From Tubulanus polymorphus (Eukaryota > Nemertea > Palaeonemertea > Tubulaniformes > Tubulanidae): a DNA stretch of 64,000 nt. Within the stretch, counting starts at the first letter, position 1; each line of letters begins with the position of its first letter. The stretch lies in assembly GCF_964204645.1 (NCBI RefSeq), contig NC_134028.1, positions 26,696,153 through 26,760,152 of the forward strand, written 5' to 3'. Under the pieces are notes generated by a model, which searched no databases, had not been told where the DNA came from, and saw only the letters and a list, made by a program, of their open reading frames with translations. The position numbers were made by a program, and so were the translations under genes. This document shows, one piece after another, positions 1 to 10,746 of the stretch.

Positions 1-559
1 GATCCCTGATTGCATGCGTAAATCCATCTGATGCTATAATAACAACAGTTGTGTGTTTGCTTCGTCATTTGATTAATGAACTTGAGATCATATGCAATTT
101 CAATGTACCCCTAGTATTTTTTATCTTTGTATAGTGTTTAAGCTTGCACGGCCCATCAGGAAAAAGGAAATCGTAAAACTCCTACTACCGTGTCTATGTC
201 GCGATAAATCATCGATAGTTCGAATAACAAACATTAATTCAAAATTCATGTTTCACCCAATTAAAATCAACGTCATTAAATCGCCACAATTCATTATCGA
301 GATGAATAGTCGCGTGACTCTTCCCTCAATAGCCTCTAACATCCACCTCCATCTTTATACCATTCAATATTGGAATTATCAACGCTGCGGATTATTAAAC
401 TATTCAGTCATTAACTCGGGGGACAACGAGGGGCTTTACACTTCTATCCACATATCCAGGAGTTCGTAGGGCTGCGCGTAGCCATAGAAAAAACAGGTTA
501 TTGTTACATAGAATCCCGCAATAATGATAAACAAAGTCCGTACTTGTTTCTGATAAGCT

Positions 560-740
560 AATACATTTAGCTTATTTGAACTCGACGTTTCGACTTTATA
601 CTCATAGTCATCTTCAGAAAAAGAAGATCTGCGAGGTCAATTGCATCCATACCATCCTGTAGATTACCAATTCCTGAAGATGACTAATATGATATAGTCG
701 AAGCGTCTATAAAGTGAAATACACTTCTAGCTTAAAGGAA
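560..740. repeat. Imperfect palindromic repeat upstream of the LRRC74-like gene
   Basis: Two arms carry the motif GTCATCTTCAG (about 608-618) and its complement CTGAAGATGAC (about 675-685), with matching GACGTTTCGAC / GTCGAAGCGTC further out. This looks like a small non-autonomous palindromic element. Its loop (633-656) holds a 24-nt reverse-complement copy of sequence at 1016-1039. The rest of 1-1176 shows no convincing gene; an open frame at 92-469 has no recognisable domain or splice context. Confidence 0.5.
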
Positions 741-1021
741 CATTTCGGACTTCATTTTTATCATAAATGTGGCATTCTATATATCGTCATCGCAATACAG
801 TCGTTGCAGTGCTTCAACAAGATTAACAGGTATTTATGTATATACTAAGTGTAACACTGAACTCACTGCGCTGTCACTAATTAGTATTATTCGCATTCTA
901 CGAAGTTTTGTAACTAATGTACATTTCTAATTTGATTAGATAGAATAGTATATGTCTATAACCACGAATCTTTGGTCAGCATTCTAGTATTTGTAGTTCA
1001 GCCGTGTCGTGTTTTGATGGT

Positions 1022-1150
1022 ATGGATGTAATTGACCTCACATATCTCACTTTAACCGCACCTGCTGTCGTAGAAGAATTCGAGAAAATAGAAGACGGAA
1101 GTCAATATGCTGATGATACAGATTTAGAAGATTCTGGTATTGTTATTTAG
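1022..1150 (+). CDS. Short acidic ORF, possible 5' exon or upstream ORF of the LRRC74-like gene
   Basis: A 42-codon frame from ATG 1022 to TAG 1148 is rich in Asp and Glu (it contains DDTDLEDSG). It lies 27 bp before the ATG of the next exon, in a different frame. The only GT donor near its end would imply a 14-nt intron, which is too short, so it cannot be joined cleanly to the 1177 exon. It may be an upstream ORF, an alternative first exon, or a remnant of the N-terminus broken by a frameshift. The call is weak. Confidence 0.3.
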   Translation: MDVIDLTYLTLTAPAVVEEFEKIEDGSQYADDTDLEDSGIVI

Positions 1151-1176
1151 AATTACATTATGGAATATATCAATCT

Positions 1177-4100
1177 ATGAAGTTTAGTTCATCGAATACG
1201 AAAACCGCCTATCAGTTGAGAATCCTAAATATGAAGAAAAATAAGAATGAGGTCTCTTTGACAGGTATTGATAAGACATATGAAGCAAGGGGATATAGAA
1301 CAGGTGTTGAATTGTATCATGATGCATGTCATAAGCTGAATATCAATCCGATACGAGCTATTACGAACGTCTTTAAATGCGATCACATTCGTTTACAACA
1401 TCTTTGTTTGAAACATTCGGATATTCTAGCGTTAGCGCATGCCAACGAAGTAAGTAATGGGAAAATTGGTAACTCCATGTACTAACTACACGCGATAACA
1501 ATGTGTATTAAATGCCTATACAGTAAACTTCGCCTAGCTCGGATAAACTGGGACTGGCGGAAACATTGGTTCGAGTTATACGAAATTCCGAGTAAAGAAT
1601 GTACGCTAGAAAGTCAGATAACTTTTGGTTTTTGCTTGAGTTAATCAAATTTCAAGTTGGACATGTCAGCATTATTCTATGTTAATTGTATTAAGCAAGA
1701 TACTTACCCACTATTGATACGAATTTTGTTGTTACATCAAGCGTTTAAATTGTGAATAACTAAGTTTTATTTGTCGTTTGCCAATTATAGATGCAATCAT
1801 CACAATCTGTAGCGTTCAAGTCACTTCTACTCGATGGTAATAATCTAGGTTATAAAGGTATAAAATACGTCACTTGGCTGATTGAGGATTGTCCGAAAAT
1901 AACTACATTAGTAAGTTAGCTGAAGTTTCCTACGATTTGTAAATGAACCATAAATCTTTGTTTGTTTTGCTGCAAATGTTTCTTCCCATCCGCAGAGTTT
2001 AAGTGATGTACATATGTCCGCGAATAACGCAACCAGATTGATCAGCCTTTTTCTGAGTAACAATACATGTGTGACGTCGGTCGATTTATCAGGTAAAATT
2101 AACTGTTTTAAAGGCGGACTCGTCAGCACGTCAATAAATTGTTTATGACACGTTCTTTTCTCTGTTGATAGGTAGTAAATTCTATTTCACGCACAAAACT
2201 TCGCTACTAATGTAAATGATATCAGCTTCATCAGGTGAACGCGACTCATTCACCTGATGAAGCTTCTATACATTAGCGATAGCTCGTGCGTCAAATAAAC
2301 TAGTTACACCTTTACAATACTATTCGTTTCGTCATTACTTTTTCTGTTGACAGAAAATGGATTCATCTACGAAGACGCTAAGCATATATCACATATGATA
2401 CTCGTAAGTTCATCTTACAAGACATAAAACACGATGGGCAAGAAACATCATTGATATTCTTATTCTTAGAATATTTGATCGTTCTTCTTCCAGGCGAACT
2501 CCTGCATTACAGATCTTGATTTAAGTCATAATCTGCTCGACGATGAATGTTGTAAGCTGCTATCGAAAGCGTTGGGTAATTAATATATACTGCAGTCGAA
2601 TGTCTCCGATCCATTCTTCGCTCAATTTTGATGGTGCATCATTTTCTTTGCAGCTAGAAACGACACGTTGAGAAATCTAGATCTCGGTTGGAATATAATC
2701 CGCATGAATGGTGGGAGGGCACTGGCCGGAAGGTATCTTGCAAAGGTATCTTAAAAACAATTCCTAGATGAGTTCACCTTTTTGACAGGGATTTGAAACT
2801 GATGGTATCGCTGGAGCCACGGCAAGAAACCCTGCCACAATAGACCGAGTGCGCAGGTACGTAACGTACGTACGCAGGTTTGTTGCAAGTTAACTTACGG
2901 CTCCAATCAGATTTCCCGTTGTATAATCTCGGAGAAAAAAATTTCACGGATAAATAAATGGAAAAACCTAGGCAAAAATAAGATGGGATTTCTGATTGGC
3001 TAATAATGACATCATCTAAGCTGCGCGCTCGGTCTAGTGTTGCAGGGTTTCGTACCGTTGCGAGTCTCGGTGCTATCAGGTTAGAATCTTTGCCGGAGAT
3101 TTTCGTATTTTTCGAGACGGTTTATTTTGTTTTTCGTACAATAGTCAACTACACGCCTGGAGAAATTGCGCCTGGCTATGAATGGATTATCGGATACGGG
3201 GACCGTCGCATTCTGTAAAGCTCTCAGGACAAACCGTCATTTGAAGTCATTAGATTTATCCCATAATCGTATCAGCGATGCAGGCGTCGTCCGCATATCG
3301 AGAATGATCAAAACGAATTGTACATTGACGTCATTGAATGTGAGTAAATGTACATCTTTTTATTGAACACGATTTCTGAACGTCCTCGATTAACTCGTAC
3401 AAGCTGGAACCAGCAAAATTGATACGAGGTAAAAGTGAAGTCCGAGTTAAGGATCTAATAATTAAAATAGGGAATAGAAGAAAATGATATCGTTATTGTA
3501 AGAGTAGGACCTAGTTTACTCGATCTTGGTACAGGTTGCAGGCACGGATCCAGGACGAAATCTTAGGGGTAGCACAAAATCGAAAGGGCAGGCAATATTT
3601 CAAAAGGGCACTATCCCTTTCAGATGCAATTTCCAAGCACTTTCCACCAAATACATGCATAGTAATAATTTTCGGGGGAAAATCTAGAGGGTAGCACGTG
3701 CCCCGTGTGCTACCCCTCTAGATCCGCGCCTGGGTTTACTGTTTTATAATTCTAAATGTGTGTTTATTGATTTGTACCCGCCTCGTTATGCATCATCCTA
3801 CGGAGGTAGCCGAGCCTTAAGGTATCGGTATTAGTTATTAGCTCCAGATCAGTGGTTCCTCGTGCGGGTTTCGAGGTTCGAATCTGTTCCACGATACATC
3901 TCGTAAACTGTGGCATTCATTCTAGAGATCATTTTGTTCACATTTCAGATATCTAACAATCCAATCAGATTAAGGACCGTCCACATTTTACTGGAGAGTT
4001 TACGGAATTGTGAATCTACCGCACTTCAGATGTTAGATATATCGGTAGGTCATTACTGAATCTAAGGCTGTTTTCGATTTTGTTCTACTGGAAGATTTAT

Positions 4101-4386
4101 CGGTTGAAGATTACTGCAGTCACCGAGACGGAATAGACAGAAACTCCCAAAATGCAGAATATTTTGAGAAAGCAGATAATTCCTATCCTAGAAGAGCAAA
4201 ATCGATATTTACCGTTTTAGCTTAGAGTATTTTCAGATTTGATTCGTTAATCCGTTGCTCGTTTGTTTTTAGTCTGTTCACATCGACATGACGACGATGG
4301 ACTTGTTGAAGAGCGTCTCAACGAGACACGCTGGCTTTGAATTGAAACACAATGGTATACTCGGTGAACAAGTCGATTTATCTTGA
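1177..4386 (+). CDS. Leucine-rich repeat protein, LRRC74A/B-like
   Basis: Nine exons join in phase: 1177-1449, 1791-1910, 1996-2092, 2354-2403, 2494-2575, 2654-2745, 3145-3339, 3949-4044 and 4273-4386, giving 372 residues. The first exon carries the pre-repeat helix (YHDACHKLNINPIRAI) seen in LRRC74-type proteins. It is followed by ribonuclease-inhibitor-type repeats such as LTSVDLS-like, ITDLDLSHNLL, LRNLDLGWN and LKSLDLSHNRISD. No enzymatic domain is visible. LRR proteins of this class are scaffolds for protein binding; the molecular role of LRRC74 is not known to me. The long sixth intron contains a foldback element (2784-3105) and the seventh a palindromic element and a tRNA-like sequence. 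The true N-terminus is uncertain because the exon could also begin at an acceptor at 1187. The family call is firm and the start is not. Confidence 0.85.
2201..2279. repeat. Hairpin-forming inverted repeat in an LRRC74-like intron
   Basis: Arms TTCATCAGGTGAA and TTCACCTGATGAA flank a short loop, and the outer ends TCGCTA / TAGCGA are also complementary. It lies wholly within the intron between 2092 and 2354. It is probably a tiny MITE or a foldback remnant. Confidence 0.6.
2784..3105. mobile_element. Foldback element with tRNA-like arms, copy 1
   Basis: The left end (GGGATTTGAAACTGATGG) and right end (CTATCAGGTTAGAATC) are inverted relatives of each other. The whole unit matches, in opposite orientation, the element at 27059-27310: shared are AAACCCTGCCACA.TAGACCGAGTGCGCAG and a central AGCT.AGATGATGTCATTA. 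It sits in the LRRC74-like intron between exons 2654-2745 and 3145-3339, only 40 bp before the acceptor. No coding capacity is visible, so it is non-autonomous. Confidence 0.6.
3539..3732. mobile_element. MITE with about 26-bp terminal inverted repeats
   Basis: CAGGCACGGATCCAGGA followed by GGGGTAGCAC at the left faces GTGCTACCCCTCTAGATC and GCGCCTG at the right. The centre is AT-rich and non-coding. It is inserted in the LRRC74-like intron between 3339 and 3949. Confidence 0.75.
3795..3900 (+). repeat. tRNA-Ser/Leu-like sequence, degenerate (SINE head or pseudo-tRNA)
   Basis: An A-box-like TAGCCGAGCCTTAAGG and a B-box GGTTCGAATCT are separated by a stretch long enough for a class II variable arm. 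The acceptor stem ends do not pair, so a functional tRNA is unlikely. It is intronic in the LRRC74-like gene. Confidence 0.4.
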
Positions 4387-4477
4387 AGAAATAATCGCCT
4401 AATTATTTCAATATCGGAAACAAAAATTCTATTTTCAAATACAAAAATTCAATATACATCGTACATAGATGAACATT

Positions 4478-7400
4478 TCATACGGATGGATTATTCTTAG
4501 GTAGATTACGTTGACGCACATCTGGTCTTCCCGGTTCTTCTGCCGTTTGTTCATCATCAACATTGCTATTTCGGTCGCTTCGTCGTTGCTCAGTACTGTC
4601 GGGAACACTACCATCTTCGGCATCCTCATCTTCGGTTAACGCAGCCGAATCTCCATCACCTATCGGTCGGTCGCGTACAACCATTCGTTCCTTCGCAACA
4701 TTATCTCGGCCAGTGTTATCTACAAATGAAACGTAGGATAAGCTCACGAGTAATGGAACAAATATGTTTTAAGATAAGCCGTAATTCGAAAACTAGAAAT
4801 GATAACTAAAATAAACGTGGTGCCCTTCAAGCAGTTTAACATTTTACCGATCTTCTTCCTTCCTTTGATCACTAAAACGATGATAACACCAACAAGGACA
4901 GCTATAATTACACCTGAAATATCAGTACATCACCGAATAAAAACATGCATAAAACGTCGCTACCAGAGATGTATCTATAATTACATATAATGACATTGGA
5001 ACCTTAAATAAGTTTCAAACACCGTTGTAGGGATGATCAACAGACTATAATGACTAATACTCACCCATTAGAAACTCTCGGTTCAAGTAATCCTGTAATA
5101 TTGATAATACAATTATAAACGCATTGTTTGATGTACATAAATCAAGCCTGAAGGGTGGAATGTAGACTTACATTTTCAGAGGTAACACGTTTCACCGTTT
5201 GTGGATTAGGATGAACCGTACAGTTCATTCGATTCGATTTAATTGTTTTCAATAATGTTTCTATTCGTGTTTGCGACTCGTGAATCTTAGTTATAGACGG
5301 TAAGATATTCATCTTCAATTCATCCACATCATTATTTCTACGTTGATCGTCCTGCATTCCGCTCACAACCACTGTTCGTAGGTCATCGACTCCTTTCACG
5401 ATGTCCGTCATATTTTTACACTACATCAAAAGCAATGCAAATTAAACACTTCTAATGGAATACTGCAGGATAAGGTAAACTTTGCCTTATACCGTTGACG
5501 AATTATTTTCATTACTCAATGACAGTTTTTTCTTTCTAAAGTTTCTCACCTCAACGATATTTACAGGTTTAGCTTTATTACGATTTTCAAACTTGGATTC
5601 GAATGTCGGAGTTTTTGGTAGGTTGTTTTGTTCGAGCTTTTGTTTCAAATTGTAAATTTCCTCATCCTTTTCGTTTAACTAAAACGTTAATGATAAGCAG
5701 TGGTTGTGAACGAGAATGCAGGGCGTTTATCCAACTGATGAACGTATCTAGACTATGAAGCAACAGCTACAGATAATCGTATTGCGTTACTTGACATCTG
5801 TGAAAGTAACAATCTGCAGCCCGTGTACCCAACCATTCTAACATACGATATTTAAAGGGCAAAGTCTGGCCGATATGTGATTCTCCTATCCATGGTATCT
5901 TAGGGTCAGGTAAAAACTTTCATTCGTGCAAAAAGTAATTAATTATCAAACGAATCCCTTGTGTCCAGATAGGAATCTACTGTGGCTACGCTGAGAAAGC
6001 GGATTGGTAGGTGTTGGTGTGGACCATTTCATTAAGGATGGACCTACCTGAAATCGATGAGTTCCACGCTCCCTATGAAGGTTAGTTTGCAATTCACGAA
6101 CCTTAAAAAATAATATAAACACATCATGGAATTTCATGATTAGGTGTAACGATTAAGAGAAGTGACAATGAAATAACGCCCATTACACTAAGTCCACAAT
6201 GTCGAGTTCAGCAGTTATACAACTTGTCATATGTAAAGCTGTCCTCTTCCCCAAGTCCTTGGGCGATTTGTATTCCTTACGTTGTATTTTCATCCCGTTG
6301 CCCATGTTGGATGAGGTATTACTGATCACCAGTCCCCACCGGACTGATCACCAGTCCCCACCGGACTGATCACCAGTCCCCACCGGACTGGTCAACACAG
6401 AGACCAGACAAACTTAAGAACTCCAACAGTCACTACTGGTCCATGGTCTAGTGGTTAGCGTGCTCTACTGGCATTCTGGAGGTCGTTGGTTCGAGTCCCG
6501 CCAGGGTTAGGGTTACAGACGAGCTAGGTTTAGGTTAGGGTATAGCATCAGGTTGACTGGAAGCTAGGGGCACTGTCGTGCTAGGGTTAGGGTTGTTTGG
6601 TAGCTGGGGTTGGCTTTAGTCGCTGTTTTTCGCCAAGACGATATTTTTTCCTTTTTAGTGATATTTTCAATGAAACATTTCTCAGTTGTTTGGATTCTTC
6701 AGCTTAACTTAGATCACCCTTACGTTCGGTCGGCGATTTTCTTAAAATCGACGATCATTTCGTCACCCTTACGAACTGTTACCTGATGAATCATAAGGGC
6801 AAGCCGAGTAAGGCTGAGCGAGGTGACAGTGAAATTACACGCACTGATCACCGGGGATCGAACCCGGGTATCGTGCATAGAAATCGAGCGTGTGCTAACT
6901 AGTTAACCGATAGAACTAGTCCACGTGGAAGGAACTACAGATATTATACCTAGTTACCTCATTTTCCAGTTCGTAAATTCTATCTGCATTTCTTGTCTTC
7001 TCTATTTTGTAATCTATAATTGCGGCGTCGACCTTAAGTTTTTCTTTCCTGTTATTTGAGAGCTGAAAAATGGTTAACACGATTCAGTAGGCTAGTATAG
7101 TATTGCACATGCAACTTGGGTGACAACTTGAGGAGGGCACCGGGTACATATTTGAAAAAATAAATATTCAGATATCTAATGAAGTGCCAAGCTTGTTCTA
7201 TAAACTCCAGGGCCCAGTTTCACGAAAAAGTTTACGTCTAAAATGGTTAAGTTTGAATTGTTGTCCTCATCGAAAACATGAAGTAACCACTATGGCAATT
7301 ACAACAAAAATTTGAGTTAAACTTTTTTGTGAAACTGGGCCCAGGGCTAAGTTTCATAGATGTGGAAGGAAAATAATCCGTGAAAACATTATTAGATTTA

Positions 7401-8007
7401 TCAGTTGTTACCATGGTTTCTCATTGTTACTGAGGTGGTTGTCGCCCAGATTGAGGATTTACCACTAGGGATAACTTTAATACTCAGTCTATGAAACCGG
7501 GCCCAGGTCAGATATGTACCGTATGTAGGACAGACACTGAAGCAGTCGTCCAAAGATAGCCTTGAAATACGAGCTTGTGGTGCCTTCACGACAAGACGTT
7601 TGTATCTTCTAAAACAATGGCCCACATTTTCAGGAAAAGAACTGACAACGACGCTACAGAATTGATTACTCAAAGCCTATACATACATCTGTTTTGCAGG
7701 TTTCATGTCTGGTCATCTCAGTTTGGTAATTAGTTTCGAGATTCCGTTTATCTCGCTCTAAGCCCCGTCTATCGCGCGAACACTTTTCTAACAGTTCCGC
7801 ATCCTGGTCGCATTTTACGTTTCGATCTTGTAATTGTGTTCTCTGTTGATCGCACAACTGTCGAAGTTCTTGCTCGAACTTTAAGTCTTTTTTCACGTCG
7901 GCTAAAGAATTACCGAATACACCACTAGTGAAAACCTCTCCAATAATGAACAACAATAAAGTCACGAGCCAACAAAATACATGAGTCACAGGCGTTTTCA
8001 TCATCAT
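4478..8007 (-). CDS. Coiled-coil single-pass membrane protein (divergent pair, left member)
   Basis: Eight exons in reading order: 7687-8007, 6958-7062, 6048-6101, 5550-5678, 5172-5420, 5065-5092, 4848-4913 and 4478-4719. They sum to 397 residues with all phases matching. The N-terminus (MMMKTPVTHVFCWL then VTLLLFII) is a signal peptide or signal anchor. Residues about 40-270 are highly charged and heptad-like (for example LNEKDEEIYNLKQKLEQN), so a coiled coil. One exon encodes a transmembrane helix (VIIAVLVGVIIVLVIKGRKK), and the last exon gives an 80-residue acidic, disordered tail. The first in-frame ATG is at 8007; the open frame further upstream has no ATG. No known family is recognised; a type I or bitopic coiled-coil receptor or tether is an inference. 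Its partner at 8946 runs the other way with a similar layout. Confidence 0.75.
6322..6392. repeat. 22-bp tandem repeat, about 3 copies
   Basis: The unit GGACTGATCACCAGTCCCCA followed by CC is repeated almost perfectly within an intron of the left coiled-coil gene. Each unit is itself partly palindromic (ACTGGTGATCAGT). Confidence 0.8.
6437..6620 (+). repeat. tRNA-like head followed by degenerate telomere-type repeats
   Basis: An A box (TGGTCTAGTGG at 6444) and a perfect B box (GGTTCGAGTCC at 6488-6498) have normal tRNA spacing, but the acceptor stem does not pair and one T-stem pair is broken. Directly downstream are scattered TTAGGG-like units (CAGGGTTAGGGTT near 6503 and CTAGGGTTAGGGTT near 6580). 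The simplest reading is a tRNA-derived SINE with a GGGTTA-rich body. Confidence 0.45.
6842..6921 (-). repeat. Second tRNA-like sequence, degenerate
   Basis: On the minus strand there is a B box (GGTTCGATCCCC) and an A-box-like TAGTTCTATCGG. The acceptor ends pair poorly, so this is probably a pseudo-tRNA or SINE head and not a working gene. Confidence 0.4.
7210..7342. mobile_element. MITE with GGGCCCAGTTTCAC inverted ends
   Basis: GGGCCCAGTTTCACGAAAAA at the left faces TTTTTTGTGAAACTGGGCCC at the right. It lies in the first intron of the left coiled-coil gene. Confidence 0.8.
7343..7506. mobile_element. Second, adjacent MITE-like element of a related type
   Basis: AGGGCTAAGTTTCATAGA at the left is inverted at the right as TCTATGAAACCGGGCCC. 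It abuts the element at 7210-7342 and its ends resemble it, which suggests tandem or nested insertion. Confidence 0.6.
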
Positions 8008-8945
8008 ATCTCTGTCTCGCTCAGGCAATAAACAATGATAAAAAGCTGAAATTGATAGAAATCTTGAATTTAAGTGAATTCTATAGAAACAATCAATAAT
8101 CGAGTGACGCAATTAGATGCAATAATAACAATGATGGATGTGTAGGGTTGGTTGGTCTGGTCTTGTGAACTGGGTCGCAATAACGACATTAAGAGTCTTG
8201 AGTCACAATACCAATACTTATACACTGTACAATACATAATACACTTCAACACATAGATATTGGCATAACACAGAACATTACGTCTACGTTGTGTCTGGCG
8301 CAGTAGTAAGTAGTTACGTAAATTATTCTTTAGTAGCTAATGAGAAGTAGTGTCAAATATGTTGTTAAAAAAATAAACTCACCCCATCGAAATCCAACGT
8401 CGAACTGTCGAGTAACAAAAATCAGTGATCCAGATTATCTTAGTGTTGATATCACACAGAACTCACACAGGCGCAACACAATGGAACACTACATCACCGA
8501 CTGTAGGGAATCCCCGAACTATCGATCGACGTGTCTATACGCTGTACTGTGAAAGCTTAATACGGGGAAATTGGATTTCCCCAATACGAGGTAAAGTGAA
8601 TTCTGGTTTCATTTCGGGTACCTGGCGGCACTGACTCGACTTGTCGACGTGTTTATAATCTAGCGCGATATAAGACTATTACACTAAAGGCAGTAAAATG
8701 AGGTATGACGATAGGCGCTGTGTAGATAGATGTAAAGGTTCATTCTAAATGCGTTTCAGGATAGGTTTAGGGTCCATTTTACCGCAGCTTTAGGCAAGTC
8801 AATCAATTCTTTGGGATATTTATCTTAATCTTTTACTCTAGAGTTGAAATATTGGAAATGAACTGTTTTTTAGATGAGTAACTTTAACCCACCACTTCAC
8901 GGGCATAACTGGTCTCTGGGTTTGAGCTATGTTATTTATTGTTTA
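8008..8945. promoter_or_regulatory. Shared intergenic region of the divergent coiled-coil gene pair
   Basis: About 0.94 kb separates the two ATGs (8007 minus, 8946 plus). No recognisable gene lies inside; short open frames at 8340-8634 show no domain. A short palindrome at about 8562-8584 (GGGGAAATTGGATTTCCCC) is present. The region probably contains both promoters, which is inferred from position only. Confidence 0.4.
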
Positions 8946-10366
8946 ATGCACTCTTGTTTCAGGGTTCTACAACATGTAATAGTTTTCACGCTCACGGTCG
9001 GTTTTTCGTATGCTGGCTGGTTTTCATGTGATTGTAAACTGCATCAACTGGAACATTGTCGTAGACAAAAAAACCAACTTGAAAATACTGTAAGTACCAA
9101 CATTGCATTGCAAGTGTTAATGTCTATTTCAACCTGACTTGAGAGCATTCTGGGTTTTCATTTTTGATAGTACATACCTGATAAAGGTCTTAGTAGGATC
9201 AGAAAGGACAGGCAGTCGACCTTACACATCGTTTTTTAATCCATTTGAAACTGTATTGAAGGATATCCAAAAAGTCTTCACTGAAAGGGGTTAAATGAAA
9301 AGAAGTGACTCCATGATTTGAAAGTTTAACAATATGTTTCCATGCCTACCACACTATTTTGTCATTTTCAGTTGGGGGATATACGTAAGCATCATGATGA
9401 TGAAAAGAGAACTCTGCAGAATGACAAGGAGACTGAAAGAAACAAAGCTTACCAGGAAAGGATTGTACGTTTGATTTTACTAGACAATTACGATCGGTAC
9501 AATCTATTTTTCTAAAATGTGAACTATCTAAATACTAGCTCATGTAAAATGCGTTATGAATATATGTACATTTCTAGGACGCAATGAAGGAGACTTTTGA
9601 TGATTATAAAACATTGAATCAGAAAAGGGAAAAAGCTGTGAAGCAAGGAATTAAGGCCACAATCAAAATGGAGTATGAAAAAAAGGACAAGGAACGTTTG
9701 CAGAAAAATCAAAGTAAGTTACAATGTAAAGACGACCTTAAGAATGATTAAATACTGGAAAGGATCCGATAGATTTGATCAAGTAGCTATGATGTTTAAT
9801 TTTTAGCCACGCTCATTGAAATATTGGTGATTGTCAGTGCCGTCTTACTCATCTTTATAATTGTGGGATTCTACCTTTATGGACAGCAGAGAGAAAGAAA
9901 TGTAAATCTTCAAAGTCGATTAACAGAGGCACTGGAACAAACAAACAGAGAGCGTTTGATGCATGTGAACAATCCCATCCAAGCAATAAGACACAGTGTT
10001 ATGGAAACAGGTACTTATTTGCATATAAAGGTGTAGTTCTAATCATTCATGTCACGGTCATCTTTATTAGTTAGTGTTTATTTAGGTTATGTACAGAATG
10101 ACAGCATCCCAGTGATGTTCCTTAATGACTCGATGTTATCACCACAAAAGACACTCGTAATGGCGGCGCTGAGCAAGGATAATATCAACGCGCATGCGTG
10201 CGAGGTATCTGAATACATGAATCAACCTTTCGCTGTTTTCGTGATCCCGAAAAGGGACAGGTACTTGGTTCTGAAGATGCGTTCTGCAATTAAAATGTGT
10301 TCCCTGATTCAGGGTATAGATCAATTGGTTAATGAGGTGAAAACTTACAGAAACAAAAACAAATAA
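8946..10366 (+). CDS. Coiled-coil single-pass membrane protein (divergent pair, right member)
   Basis: Exons 8946-9089, 9372-9464, 9578-9713, 9807-10010 and 10086-10366 give 285 residues. The N-terminus (MHSCFRVLQHVIVFTLTVGF) is a likely signal peptide, followed by a short Cys-containing stretch (WFSCDCKLHQLEHC). Two exons are heptad-like and Lys/Glu-rich. One exon has a strong transmembrane segment (IEILVIVSAVLLIFIIVGFY) followed by another charged helix, and the last exon encodes about 92 residues of mixed composition (QPFAVFVIPKRDRYLVLKM) that look folded. A tttcag at 8957-8962 could be an acceptor, so an upstream first exon is an alternative. No family is recognised. Exon phases (0,0,1,1) mirror those around the membrane exon of the minus-strand neighbour. 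Confidence 0.7.
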
Positions 10367-10746
10367 CCACCTTACTTCATTGTACAGTAGGGTACACGAA
10401 AATTTGTAGTTTGTTTTTTTTCTAGCCGTAACAGCTTGTCACCTCCAGTTCCCATACTTTTAAAGCTTGCTTGGAACATCAGTCCCAGCTTGCTATTGCG
10501 TTCACTTCAATGAAAAAGAAAATTGAACGCTTGCGTTTTTGTTTTGTGCTTCAAGCATATGAAAAAACCAAGCATAGAAAAAGTGTAAGAAATAAGACGT
10601 GATTACATCTTTTCATACAAAAGGCAAGACTATCAATGTTATATTATAATTCATTATACGATATTATTGAGAATAGAACTACTATATCATGCATAGAAGA
10701 AACAATATTCTTAAAACCTTCTTTATTTGGTCTTTTGAATCATTAA

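Noticed and set aside
6437-6508. Functional tRNA gene
   Set aside because: A and B boxes are good but the acceptor stem does not pair, so a tRNA-derived repeat is more likely.
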